A stretch of 64,000 bases of DNA from Flavobacterium lindanitolerans (GCF_002846575.1 NZ_PJND01000008.1:62001-126000), one strand, 5' to 3'; counted from the stretch's first letter, positions 24,654-33,750 are shown. The notes: generated by a model from the letters alone, not told the origin. Numbers and translations: made by a program.

Positions 24654-27600
24654 ATGAAAACAAAAATTACTTTTCTGTACCTTCTGGCACTTATATGCTT
24701 TATCCAGAAGGTCAGTGCGCAATGCACTTACGGAAGTCTGACTTCCTCCCAAGCAATTACCCCCGTTTATGACAACAATGAACGTATCATCTTCAATGGT
24801 ATACGTCCGGGCGAATATCTGTTGATAAAAACATTTTCAACGGCTACGCGATATACATTCAAAAGCACACGTGCCACAGATTATATCACAATTGCCGATG
24901 CTAATGGTGCACAGGTATTTGTGAGCGGTCTCTCGGGTTCGAATGGTCTGAACTTTACACCTCCTTATCCTCAGACGATTCGTTATTACATTCACACCGG
25001 CTCACAGTGCGAGAGTGGTGATATAACAGATAGACAAGTATATTTAAAAACTACCACAATAGACAGTTCCTGTGATTCTCCTAATACACTTTCGGTTTCG
25101 AATATCACTTCGAACTCTTGTAAAGTGAGTTGGAACGCTCAAATTATAGGGCAGATTACATCCTATGATGTTTATGTAAACACTACTGGAATTTCTCCTG
25201 TTACGAATACAATTCCAACTACGGAGGCTAACGGTTCCAGAGAAGCTCAAGTATCAGGATTAGCTCCTAATACAACACACTACTACTGGGTACGTACTCA
25301 ATGTGTTTCCGACAGAGGAGTTTGGGTTCCTGGTGGCTCTTTTACGACTACTGCTTCCGGAACGGGTACTGCAGGCTGTAACGGCGCTCCTTTTGGACTG
25401 TATCCTGAAGCCACTGTCAATGTAACCTGTAACGGAACTGTTCAGCAAATTGCTGCCGATGCCCATGCAGGAGAATATACAAACGTATATGTAACCCCTA
25501 ATGAGCAATATACATTCACCAGTTCTGTATCGACAGATTTTATTACTATTACTGATCCTACCGGAGCTACTATTTATACTTCCGGACAAACTCCATTAGT
25601 ATGGGTTAACAACTCTAACTGGGGTACTATCAGATATTACCTGCATACCAATTCTTCTTGCGGTACACAGAATACAGCAAGAATCAAATCGATTAAATGT
25701 GGTGGTGTTGTAGGAGGATGCACCGTTGGTGAGCTTCATCCACAAACTACATTTACTCCGGCTTGCTCCGGCTCTCTTGAAATGATTGTTAACGACGCCT
25801 ATGCCGGCGAATATTCAAATGTCAATGTAACGGCAAACAAACAATATACTTTTTCAAGTTCGAATGTAAATGATTACATCACTATTGCGAATCCGGTTGG
25901 AAATGCAGCTATAGCTACCGGCCCTTCTCCATTGGTTTGGAATTCAGGTTCTACGTCTGGTGTTATCAGGTATTACATACACACTAATTCAAGTTGTGGT
26001 ACACAAAACATCAACAGACAACGTTACATACAGTGTACTGCTGCTGCAGCAACTTGTGGTGTGCCAACTGCTTTATCGGTTTCAAACATAACTTCAAATT
26101 CAAGCCGATTAAGCTGGACTGCACCTGCAACAGCACCTGCTTCATACGATCTTTACATCGTTACTACCAATACGGCTCCTACTACAAATACGGCTGCTAC
26201 AGTTACAAGCACTACTGCCGGAGTTGACGTTTTAAGCGGATTGGAAGGTTCTACAACTTATTACTACTGGATCAGATCCAATTGTGGATCTACAAAGAGT
26301 GCCTGGGTATCTGGCGGAAATTTTACAACTATTGCAGCCCTAAACTGTAACGGTGCTATCTACGGATTGTATCCTAATGCTACTTTCACACCTGCATGTA
26401 CAGGAGCTAATGAACCAATAGCTACTGACTGCTGGGCTGGAGAATACTCAAATGTGAATGTAGTGGCAAATAAACAATATACTTTTACAAGCTCGGTTGC
26501 TACAGACTATATTACTATTACAAATGCTGCCGGAACAACAGTTTTGGCAAGCGGAGTAACTCCTTTAAACTGGACTTCAGGTTCTACTACAGGAGTTGTA
26601 AGATATCATTTGAATACGAATGCTAGCTGTGGAACTGCAAACACAAATAGAACACGTTCTGTTAAGTGCGTTGATGCTCCAACAGGAGGTTGTGGTGTGC
26701 CAAGTGCTTTATCGGTTACCAACATAACATCAAACTCAATCCGATTGAACTGGACTGCGCCTGCAACTGCACCTGCTTCATACGATATTTATATCGTTAC
26801 TACAAATACGGCACCTACTGCCAATACTACAGCGACTGTTACAAGTACTACTGCCGGTGTGGGTGTTTTAAGAGGATTGGATGCTTCTACAACTTACTAT
26901 TACTGGATCAGATCCAATTGTGGTGGTACAAAAAGTGCATGGGTATCTGGTGGGAATTTTACGACCATTGCCGCTCTAAACTGTAATGGTGCTACTAATG
27001 GATTGTATCCTAATGCTACTTTCACGCCAGCGTGTACAGGAGTTAATGAACAAATCGCTTCTGACTCCTGGGCAGGAGAATATTCAAATGTCAATGTAAT
27101 GGATAACAGACAGTACACGTTTACAAGTTCTGTTGCCACAGATTATATCACGATTACAAATGCGAATGGAACAGTAATTCTGGCTAGCGGAGTAACGCCT
27201 TTAAACTGGAGTTCAGGCACTACTTCAGGAGTTGTAAGATACCATTTGAATACCAATGCGAGCTGTGGAACTGCAAACACAGATAGAGTACGTTCTATCA
27301 AGTGTGTTGATGCTACCCCAAGTTGCGGTGCACCTTCTAACCTTTCAGTAACCGATGTAACATCAAACTCAGCCCGAATTATCTGGACGGCACCAACTCC
27401 TGCTCCTATGGGATATGACTTGTATGTGGTACAAAGCAATACTGCTCCAACAGCAAACAGTAATCCTACGCACCTGTCTTCTACCAACTCAAGACTTATT
27501 ACCGGATTGAGTCCTGCAACCAATTATAACTATTGGGTACGTGCAAATTGCGGTTCCACAAGAGGAAACTGGGTTTATGGCGGAAGTTTTGATGCTATTC

Positions 27601-28841
27601 CTGCTGTTGGTTGTAATGGTGCTATATATGGCTCTTACCCTACAGAAACGCTTCAATTAGCTTGTACAGGAAGCCCTCAGATAGTTGCTGAAGGTCTTGC
27701 CGGTCAGTTTACAAAAATGTACATCAATTTTGGTCAGTATTATGTATTCTCAAGTTCAATAGCAACAGATTACATCACTATTACGGATGATAATGGAATG
27801 ACCGTTTTGGCAAGTGGAACTACGCCACTAAGCTGGTCATCTGGAAGCAATGTTGGCGTTATCCGTTTTTATGTACATAGCAATGCAAATTGTGGTGCTG
27901 AAGATGCTATCAGAGTAAAATCGGTTACCTGCAGCAGTACTCCTATCGGAGGTTGCGGTCTGCCAACCAATGTTTCTGTATCTAATGTAACATCAAACTC
28001 TGCCCTGATCAGATGGACTGCTCCATCACCAACACCTTCGTCAGGATATGATTTATATGTGGTTCAAAGTAATACTGCTCCAACATACAATAGCACACCA
28101 ACGCATACGGTTTCTAATAACTACACTTCAATGGTTGTTAGCGGACTAAGTCCTGCAACAAATTACAGCTATTGGATACGAGCTAATTGTGGTTCTACAA
28201 AAGGAGACTGGGTTTATGGCGGAAGTTTTGATGCTATTCCTGCTGTTGGATGTAATGGTGCTACATTTGGACCTAATCCTGCAGAAGCAATTCAAATAGC
28301 CTGTATGGGATCTGCAGAGGTAGTTTCTCAAGGTTTTGCCGGTGAGTTTACAAACATTTACATCAATTATGGTCAGCAATATACTTTCTCAACTTCAGTA
28401 GCAACAGATTATATTACTATCACAGATGATAATGGAATGACCGTTTTGGCAAGCGGACCTTCGCCATTGAACTGGTCATCTGGCAGCAATGTAGGTGTTA
28501 TCCGTTATTATGTGCATACTAATGCAAATTGTGGTTCTCAGGATGCCGTTCGAGTTAAATCAGTTACTTGTAGAAATCCTCTTGGTATTGATCAGTTTGC
28601 TCAAAATAATGTTACTATTTATCCTAACCCAAGTTATGGTCAGTTTACTGTAGAAACCGGAAGTGTAATAGCTGATAACATTACAATTACAGATAACCTT
28701 GGAAGAGTAATCACTACTTTCAAACCATCTCTGTCAAAATCGGATTTATCGATAGATAGTTTTGCAGAAGGTATTTATTATGTGAAAATAGATTACCAGA
28801 ATAAGAGTGTTACTAAAAAACTGGCTCTTAAAAAGAACTAA
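24654..28841 (+). CDS. Large modular T9SS-secreted protein: alternating 'CNGA' beta-modules and fibronectin III domains
   Basis: 1395 residues; signal peptide MKTKITFLYLLALICFIQKVSA. Order by residue: beta-module (24-~133), Fn3 (~138), beta (~242), beta (~356), Fn3 (~467), beta (~565), Fn3 (~680), beta (~777), Fn3 (~891), beta (~987), Fn3 (~1101), beta (~1200-1305), sorting domain (~1311-1395). The seven beta-modules start CNGA.YGLYP and share AGEYSNVNV, QYTFTSSVATDYITIT and GVIRYYLHTNASCG; the five Fn3 units share LSVSNITSNS..L.WTAP and YYYWIRSNCGS. The C-terminus (VTIYPNPSYGQFTVE...GIYYVKI...KKLALKK) is a type A T9SS signal. Probable cell-surface or secreted adhesin/binding protein. Confidence 0.92.
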   Translation: MKTKITFLYLLALICFIQKVSAQCTYGSLTSSQAITPVYDNNERIIFNGIRPGEYLLIKTFSTATRYTFKSTRATDYITIADANGAQVFVSGLSGSNGLNFTPPYPQTIRYYIHTGSQCESGDITDRQVYLKTTTIDSSCDSPNTLSVSNITSNSCKVSWNAQIIGQITSYDVYVNTTGISPVTNTIPTTEANGSREAQVSGLAPNTTHYYWVRTQCVSDRGVWVPGGSFTTTASGTGTAGCNGAPFGLYPEATVNVTCNGTVQQIAADAHAGEYTNVYVTPNEQYTFTSSVSTDFITITDPTGATIYTSGQTPLVWVNNSNWGTIRYYLHTNSSCGTQNTARIKSIKCGGVVGGCTVGELHPQTTFTPACSGSLEMIVNDAYAGEYSNVNVTANKQYTFSSSNVNDYITIANPVGNAAIATGPSPLVWNSGSTSGVIRYYIHTNSSCGTQNINRQRYIQCTAAAATCGVPTALSVSNITSNSSRLSWTAPATAPASYDLYIVTTNTAPTTNTAATVTSTTAGVDVLSGLEGSTTYYYWIRSNCGSTKSAWVSGGNFTTIAALNCNGAIYGLYPNATFTPACTGANEPIATDCWAGEYSNVNVVANKQYTFTSSVATDYITITNAAGTTVLASGVTPLNWTSGSTTGVVRYHLNTNASCGTANTNRTRSVKCVDAPTGGCGVPSALSVTNITSNSIRLNWTAPATAPASYDIYIVTTNTAPTANTTATVTSTTAGVGVLRGLDASTTYYYWIRSNCGGTKSAWVSGGNFTTIAALNCNGATNGLYPNATFTPACTGVNEQIASDSWAGEYSNVNVMDNRQYTFTSSVATDYITITNANGTVILASGVTPLNWSSGTTSGVVRYHLNTNASCGTANTDRVRSIKCVDATPSCGAPSNLSVTDVTSNSARIIWTAPTPAPMGYDLYVVQSNTAPTANSNPTHLSSTNSRLITGLSPATNYNYWVRANCGSTRGNWVYGGSFDAIPAVGCNGAIYGSYPTETLQLACTGSPQIVAEGLAGQFTKMYINFGQYYVFSSSIATDYITITDDNGMTVLASGTTPLSWSSGSNVGVIRFYVHSNANCGAEDAIRVKSVTCSSTPIGGCGLPTNVSVSNVTSNSALIRWTAPSPTPSSGYDLYVVQSNTAPTYNSTPTHTVSNNYTSMVVSGLSPATNYSYWIRANCGSTKGDWVYGGSFDAIPAVGCNGATFGPNPAEAIQIACMGSAEVVSQGFAGEFTNIYINYGQQYTFSTSVATDYITITDDNGMTVLASGPSPLNWSSGSNVGVIRYYVHTNANCGSQDAVRVKSVTCRNPLGIDQFAQNNVTIYPNPSYGQFTVETGSVIADNITITDNLGRVITTFKPSLSKSDLSIDSFAEGIYYVKIDYQNKSVTKKLALKKN

Positions 28842-28870
28842 TTTTTATAAATTACTCTGACTTAAACTTA

Positions 28871-28898
28871 AAACCCCGCTAAAAGCGGGGTTTTTATT
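28871..28898 (+). terminator. Terminator of the modular T9SS gene
   Basis: AAACCCCGCT (28871-28880)/AGCGGGGTTT (28884-28893) followed by T-run. Confidence 0.9.
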
Positions 28899-28981
28899 TT
28901 TATAGCTATCAAGTTGAAGTTTATAACTGCCACTTAGTTTCTAAACGAAAAAACTATAACTTTACAGAAATACAAGAGATA

Positions 28982-29530
28982 ATGCTTATCATAAATTTTT
29001 CAGATTTTCCTGAATTGGAAACCCAAAGGCTGAAACTCCGACGTGCTGATTTAAATGACGCCAATGAACTATTTGCACTACGTTCTGACCCAAACATCAT
29101 GAAATATATTCCGCGTCCGGTAGCTACATCACTTGAAGAAGCAACAGAACACTTCAAAATGATGGATGAAAAAATCAGCAACAATGAGATGATTAATTGG
29201 GCCATTACGCTAAAAGACAATCCTAAAATGATTGGAACTATTGGCTATTTTCGTATGAAGCCGGAACATTACCGGGCAGAAATTGGCTATATGCTACTCC
29301 CTGACTTTCATGGAAAAGGTTATGTTACCGAAGCCATTAATGGGGTTGTTGATTATGGATTTACCAAAATGGGATTACATTCTATCGAGGCAATGATTGA
29401 TCCTGAAAATATAGCGTCGGCCAAAGTATTGGAAAAATGCAGTTTTGTTAAGGAAGCACATTTTAAGGAAAATGAATTTTATAACGGAGAATTTATCGAC
29501 ACTGTAATCTACTCTAAATTAAACAGATAA
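28982..29530 (+). CDS. GNAT N-acetyltransferase (RimJ/RimL type)
   Basis: 182 residues. Opens FPELETQRLKLRRADLNDANELF, the RimJ/RimL-like start; acetyl-CoA motif in GYMLLPDFHGKGYVTEAI and C-terminal DPENIASAKVLEKCSFVKEA. Substrate may be a protein N-terminus, amino acid or small amine. Followed 28 nt later by the S41 peptidase gene, possibly co-transcribed. Confidence 0.9.
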   Translation: MLIINFSDFPELETQRLKLRRADLNDANELFALRSDPNIMKYIPRPVATSLEEATEHFKMMDEKISNNEMINWAITLKDNPKMIGTIGYFRMKPEHYRAEIGYMLLPDFHGKGYVTEAINGVVDYGFTKMGLHSIEAMIDPENIASAKVLEKCSFVKEAHFKENEFYNGEFIDTVIYSKLNR

Positions 29531-29558
29531 GAATTATCAATAACCATAGCCTTACATA

Positions 29559-31070
29559 ATGGAACCAGACACAAAATATAAAACTCTATTCTATATAATC
29601 ATTATTACTTTATTTGTAGGGGCTACTCTACCCGTTAAAGGCCAGGAAGGAAGTCATAAATCTTCTGAAAAAGCCAATATTCCACAAAAGTTATCTGTAA
29701 AAAATATGCAGGCCGATATGGCTATCCTGTGGTCGGCAATAAAAGAGATGCATCCGGGATATAATTATTATACCTCAGCTGACAGTCTCCGCAAAGCTTA
29801 TGATCAGACCTATTCATCAATCAATAAATCGTTATATGAAAGTGAATTTATTTCTCAGCTATACCCATTTATCTGTAAATTAAGATGTGGGCATACACAG
29901 ATAAAACATTCTGTAGGACATAAAGATCCTCAGGGTCTGTATCCTGCCCATATACCATTTGAAGTACTTGTCACTAATGGTAAGGTTTTTATAACTACCC
30001 ATCAAACAGAGGTATTACGAACCGGGGATGAAATTATCAGTATCAATGACGTTGTTGTAAAAGAAATTATCAAACATGGTTTTGACTTGTATTCTACTGA
30101 CGGATATAATCAAACCTTTAAAGAATTGTTTTTAAGTGAATACGGCGGTTTTGCGGACGCCTGCAATAAATATTACCATTGGAAAGGTGCTTATAAAATG
30201 CAGATACGAACCAGGCAAGGCGAACTTAAAGATTTGACTGTAGATACAGATGAAATAATCTTGAACGACCCCCAAGCTTCGCTTCTTGATAATTATACAA
30301 ACTGGACTACGGCAAAAAACACAGGAAATCTTAAGCTTCGGTTTTTTAATGATTCTCAGACTGCATTATTTGAGACAAAGCCTTTCTCCTATCAGGACAC
30401 CATTACTTATAAAGAGGCTTTTAAGCAGATCGAGTCTAAAAAAATAAAGAATCTGATACTGGATATGCGACACAATACGGGAGGTGACATCCGTGTTGCA
30501 ATTCAATTGTTGTCCTATCTCGCAGACTCGCCTTTTTCTATCATTAAAGATGTCAAGTCGCGGTTACAAAACCCGGATTTAAATAAGTCTGCCAACTATT
30601 TTGATAAAGATCGTACCAATGATTTTTTACAGGGATATAAAATCACCAATAAAGAAGGTTTATGGTATCATGTAGAGACGACACCTGCAATGGGCACAGT
30701 ATACGGTCCGCTTCCGTTAGCAAAAGAGTATCATTTTGATGGCAATTTGTATGTCTTAATTGATGGAGCTACTTTTTCTTCGGGTGCTCTTTTTACAGCA
30801 GCGCTTAAATCACAACGTAAAAATGTAAAATTCATTGGGAGAGAAACTGCCGGCAGTGAAGAAGGATGCAATGGTATGGTCATGCAGGAATTAACGTTAC
30901 CAAACACCAAGATAAGGATTGACTTCCCCTGGATGCGTGTCGAATCTGTAGCCCTAAATTCAATTCGTGGTCGGGGAATTATGCCGGATTACAAAGTGGA
31001 GTATGCTCCATCAGACATTATAAGTAAAAAAGATTGTGATCTTGAAAAGGCTATGGAGCTGATAAAGTAA
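29559..31070 (+). CDS. S41 family peptidase (tail-specific protease-like)
   Basis: 503 residues; N-terminal hydrophobic segment (YKTLFYIIIITLFVGATLPVKGQ) suggests export. A divergent PDZ-like part (~100-200; VFITTHQTEVLRTGDEIISINDVVVKE) precedes the S41 core: KNLILDMRHNTGGDIRVAI and the nucleophile region GATFSSGALFTAAL, then GRETAGSEEGCNG. Serine/lysine peptidases of this kind degrade peptides in the periplasm. The lipoprotein gene follows after 36 nt. Confidence 0.87.
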   Translation: MEPDTKYKTLFYIIIITLFVGATLPVKGQEGSHKSSEKANIPQKLSVKNMQADMAILWSAIKEMHPGYNYYTSADSLRKAYDQTYSSINKSLYESEFISQLYPFICKLRCGHTQIKHSVGHKDPQGLYPAHIPFEVLVTNGKVFITTHQTEVLRTGDEIISINDVVVKEIIKHGFDLYSTDGYNQTFKELFLSEYGGFADACNKYYHWKGAYKMQIRTRQGELKDLTVDTDEIILNDPQASLLDNYTNWTTAKNTGNLKLRFFNDSQTALFETKPFSYQDTITYKEAFKQIESKKIKNLILDMRHNTGGDIRVAIQLLSYLADSPFSIIKDVKSRLQNPDLNKSANYFDKDRTNDFLQGYKITNKEGLWYHVETTPAMGTVYGPLPLAKEYHFDGNLYVLIDGATFSSGALFTAALKSQRKNVKFIGRETAGSEEGCNGMVMQELTLPNTKIRIDFPWMRVESVALNSIRGRGIMPDYKVEYAPSDIISKKDCDLEKAMELIK

Positions 31071-31106
31071 TTAGCTAGCCGTAAGCATTAACCAACATGG
31101 TTCAAA

Positions 31107-31403
31107 ATGAAATCTTACACATTATTTATAATTCTATTTTTTCTGGCTTTATGCAGTTGCGAATCCAGAGAAGAAAAAATAAACAGCAATTGGAAATACG
31201 CAGGAGGTTATCATATTGGAGATTTTTTAAGTTTTAAACATCAAAATTTAAAAATACAAAATGATACTATTTATAAAGGCTCAATGCCTTTAGCAGTTAT
31301 AGTAGAATTAAAAACAACCTACTTACCCGGAACGGAAAACAAACTTACATTAAAAGATATAGAAAGTGGAGCGTTAGGAATCTATACAGATAAAGGAAAA
31401 TAA
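31107..31403 (+). CDS. Small putative lipoprotein
   Basis: 98 residues with lipobox LCSC (Cys18) after MKSYTLFIILFFLA, then a soluble domain (NWKYAGGYHIGDFLSF, IYKGSMPLAVIVELKTT). No similarity recognised. Probably anchored in a membrane facing the periplasm. Same direction and close to the S41 gene. It ends 20 nt before an octanucleotide repeat. Confidence 0.6.
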   Translation: MKSYTLFIILFFLALCSCESREEKINSNWKYAGGYHIGDFLSFKHQNLKIQNDTIYKGSMPLAVIVELKTTYLPGTENKLTLKDIESGALGIYTDKGK

Positions 31404-31423
31404 TATTTATTAATGAAACACCT

Positions 31424-31461
31424 AACCTTAGCCCCTCAGAACCTTAGTCACTTAGCCCCTC
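31424..31461. repeat. Octanucleotide repeat (nnCCTTAG/CCCCTCAG type), ~5 units
   Basis: Units AACCTTAG, CCCCTCAG, AACCTTAG, TCACTTAG, CCCCTC(TT) from 31424. Overlaps the 3' end of the HxlR gene, whose last codons and stop fall inside it. A related array is at 47193-47241. Confidence 0.75.
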
Positions 31462-31818
31462 TTTTAAATAAACCTTCTTCCTGTAATCAATTCCCCATTT
31501 TGCCATTTCATCAATTAATGGCGAAAGTGTCTTACCATATTCCGTAATTGAATATTCAACCGTTATTGGTTTTGTATTCATTACTTTTCGATTAACTAAA
31601 TTATTTACTTCCAAATCCTGAAGTTCCTTTGAGAGCATTTTTGTCCCAATTCCGTTTATTTCCCGTAACAGATCCATAAATCCCAATGTATTGCCTTCTA
31701 TTAGTGTTCCCAATATATGAAATTTCCACTTTCCTGATAACAGGCTCATCGTATCACTAATAGCTTGCATTCGAACCTGACAAATAGGTGTAGCATTTAT
31801 TTCGGCGGTTTTTTTCAT
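31444..31818 (-). CDS. HxlR family transcriptional regulator
   Basis: 124 residues from MKKTAEINATPICQV. wHTH core: ISDTMSLLSGKWKFHILGTLI, GFMDLLREINGIGTKMLSKELQDLEVNNLVNR and VEYSITEYGKTLSPLIDEMAKWG. The conserved N-terminal Cys (PIC) may be redox-active. The open frame extends to 31869, but the start at 31818 matches family length and leaves room for the operator. Divergent from a DsbA-type lipoprotein gene, an expected thiol-redox regulon layout. Its C-terminus is encoded by the octanucleotide repeat, so it may vary between strains. Confidence 0.88.
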   Translation of the reverse strand: MKKTAEINATPICQVRMQAISDTMSLLSGKWKFHILGTLIEGNTLGFMDLLREINGIGTKMLSKELQDLEVNNLVNRKVMNTKPITVEYSITEYGKTLSPLIDEMAKWGIDYRKKVYLKEGLSD

Positions 31819-31878
31819 CGTTTTTGGATTAAATGTATGTTTTACAAAGTTATGCAATCCATCAGACACTTTCTAAAA

Positions 31879-31938
31879 GGAAAGTAGTTTCCAAAGGGAA
31901 ACCCATAGCAAATATACATCGAATGTAGCGTAGTTTTG
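31879..31938 (+). promoter_or_regulatory. Operator/promoter of the DsbA-type gene
   Basis: -7 box TAGTTTTG (31931-31938), 45 nt before the ATG. Just upstream lie alternating GGAAA/TTTCC half-sites (31879-31904) forming two overlapping inverted repeats, a likely HxlR operator shared by both divergent genes. Confidence 0.5.
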
Positions 31939-31982
31939 TGGGTATAAATTGTAAGCCTATTCTGAAATAGTATTCAAAAAAA

Positions 31983-32969
31983 ATGAAATTAAAATCTATA
32001 ACAGTACTAGTATTAATGCTGGCTAACTTCGGTTGTCAGGCTCAAACAGATAAAAAAATGGAAAACAATACCAACCCCCTATTATGTGATCCTGTTGAAG
32101 GTATTTGTGGAATACCCGATAATGCAGAATCAGGAAAAGTTGTAACGCAAAACACCCAAAAACCAGTAAAGGTTATTTATTTCACAGACCCTATTTGTTC
32201 TTCTTGCTGGGGAATAGAACCACAAATCCGAAAACTAAAATTGGAATACGGTAATAGTATAGAAATTGAGTACCGAATGGGTGGTTTATTACCGGATTGG
32301 AGCTATAACAGCGGCGGTATCAGCAAACCTTCTGATGTAGCACATCATTGGGATGAAGTGAGTCTTTATTATGATATGCCTATTGATGGTGATGTTTGGT
32401 TGGAAGACCCGCTACCATCCTCCTATCCGCCATCGATAGCTTTTAAAGCAGCAGAAATGCAGAGCAAAGAAAAAGCTATTCATTTTTTAAGGGAAATCCG
32501 GGAAATGGTTTTCCTGCAAAAAAAGAACATTGCCAAGTGGGAAAACTTAGAAATGGCGGCTAAAAAAGTTGGTTTAGACGTAAAACAATTTACAACCGAT
32601 TTTAATGGCAAAGCCAAAGTACTTTTTGAGGAAGATTTGCATTTTGCAAAACAAAATGGTGTCAGAGGATTTCCAACTATCTTCTTTATAGATGCAACAG
32701 GACAGAAGGAAACCGTTTATGGTTCAAAACCATATGTATTTTATGAAAGTGCTATTTTAAAACTTCACTCAAAAGCTACCAAAAGCGAGTATTATAAAAA
32801 TTGGGAAGTGCTTTTTTCAAAATATCCTTCTTTAACGGCAAAAGAATTTTCTGAACTTTCCGGAACACCAAGAGCAGAAAGCGAAAAGCAATTAAATGAA
32901 CTTGTAGCAAAAGGCAAATTAGAGAAGCTGACAACTAAAAATGGTTCTATTTGGACGGTAAAGAATTAG
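31983..32969 (+). CDS. DsbA-family (FrnE-like) lipoprotein with extra Cys pair and C-terminal winged-helix-like tail
   Basis: 328 residues. Lipobox LANFGC (Cys18). A short CDPVEGICGIPD motif (C35, C42) precedes the thioredoxin/DsbA domain, whose CxxC is C72-S-S-C75 (FTDPICSSCWGIEP) and cis-Pro is in GVRGFPTIFF. The inserted helical region (~115-215) matches the FrnE/2-hydroxychromene isomerase subgroup. The last ~55 residues (LTAKEFSELSGTPRAESEKQLNELVAKGKL) look like a winged-helix fold, unexpected on a periplasmic lipoprotein. Probably a periplasmic disulfide enzyme regulated by the divergent HxlR protein. Confidence 0.8.
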   Translation: MKLKSITVLVLMLANFGCQAQTDKKMENNTNPLLCDPVEGICGIPDNAESGKVVTQNTQKPVKVIYFTDPICSSCWGIEPQIRKLKLEYGNSIEIEYRMGGLLPDWSYNSGGISKPSDVAHHWDEVSLYYDMPIDGDVWLEDPLPSSYPPSIAFKAAEMQSKEKAIHFLREIREMVFLQKKNIAKWENLEMAAKKVGLDVKQFTTDFNGKAKVLFEEDLHFAKQNGVRGFPTIFFIDATGQKETVYGSKPYVFYESAILKLHSKATKSEYYKNWEVLFSKYPSLTAKEFSELSGTPRAESEKQLNELVAKGKLEKLTTKNGSIWTVKN

Positions 32970-32998
32970 TTACTGAAGCTCAAACACAATCTAGTTTT

Positions 32999-33090
32999 AA
33001 AACCTGTAAACCATAAGATTTACAGGTTTTTATTTTTACTGACATCTCAATATACGAGCCGTTTCTATGGTTGTTTTTGAAAAATATTAG
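32999..33090. repeat. Direct repeat copy A (~92 bp) including a terminator
   Basis: Starts AAAACCTGTAAA; stem AACCTGTAAA (33001-33010)/TTTACAGGTT (33019-33028) then T-run, followed by 'ttactgacatctc', 'atatac' and 'gtttctatggttgtttttga'. Closely similar to copy B at 33656-33750. The hairpin terminates the DsbA-type gene. Confidence 0.8.
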
Positions 33091-33186
33091 ATGGATTTTT
33101 TTCGGAAAAACATTATCTTTATCAGTAGTATATTATTCATTCTTAATGAAAAACAATATAAACCGCTTAATTATCGCATCAAACCC

Positions 33187-33603
33187 ATGCTTAAAATAGA
33201 ATTTGAAGAACCACATTTAGAACTTTGTGAATGCTGTGGAAAAGAAACTGTAAATCTTACACGGTTTGTTTATGAAGACGATGATGCTTTTGCCATTTAT
33301 TACATAAAATTTACCAGAGACCATGAAGATAAAGTAGCTAACGGAATAATTAGTATTGGAGATTGGGGAACTGATGAAGTTCCTGAAAACAGATATTCTT
33401 TTCCTTTCAGAATATGGACTAAGGGAAAAAATTATCAGGTTGGTTTGATGGACAGAGAAGAATCACCTTGGACACATCAAATACTTGGGAAAATATTAGA
33501 CAGAAATGATGCCCTAAAACACCCTTGGATAAAAGAAGTTTTTCATATTACTGACCATATTGTCATGGAAGATAAAGAAGTGATTGAATACTTTTCGGAA
33601 TAA
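33187..33603 (+). CDS. Uncharacterised protein with N-terminal CxCC motif
   Basis: 138 residues from MLKIEFEEPHLELCECCGKETVN. C-E-C-C at 14-17 could bind zinc with an unseen partner; the remainder (DDDAFAIYYIKFTRDHEDKVANGIISIGDWGTDEVPENR, WTHQILGKILDRNDALKHPWIKE) looks like an acidic alpha/beta domain. I do not recognise the family. An ATG at 33091 in frame would add a hydrophobic leader (DFFRKNIIFISSILFI) encoded partly inside direct repeat A; 33187 is preferred. The gene is bracketed by direct repeats A and B. Confidence 0.65.
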   Translation: MLKIEFEEPHLELCECCGKETVNLTRFVYEDDDAFAIYYIKFTRDHEDKVANGIISIGDWGTDEVPENRYSFPFRIWTKGKNYQVGLMDREESPWTHQILGKILDRNDALKHPWIKEVFHITDHIVMEDKEVIEYFSE

Positions 33604-33655
33604 CTAAAACGATCTATAAATATAAGGGTTGATGTAGTTCTTATTTAAAAATATA

Positions 33656-33750
33656 AAAACCTGTAAATCTTATGCTTTACAGGTTTTTTGTTCTTACTGA
33701 CACCTCCAAATATACAAATTGTTTCTATGTTTGTTTTTGACGAACACTAG
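33656..33750. repeat. Direct repeat copy B (~95 bp) including a bidirectional terminator
   Basis: Stem AACCTGTAAA (33658-33667)/TTTACAGGTT (33676-33685) with T-run, then 'ttactgacacctc', 'aaatatac' and 'gtttctatgtttgtttttga'. Its right end encodes the C-terminus of the erythromycin-esterase homologue, so copy A carries a decayed version of that gene end. Confidence 0.8.

Noticed and set aside
25260..28379. Reverse-strand open frames within the large T9SS gene (several of 70-126 codons)
   Set aside because: They shadow the repetitive Ser/Thr/Asn-rich coding strand and recur with the repeat.
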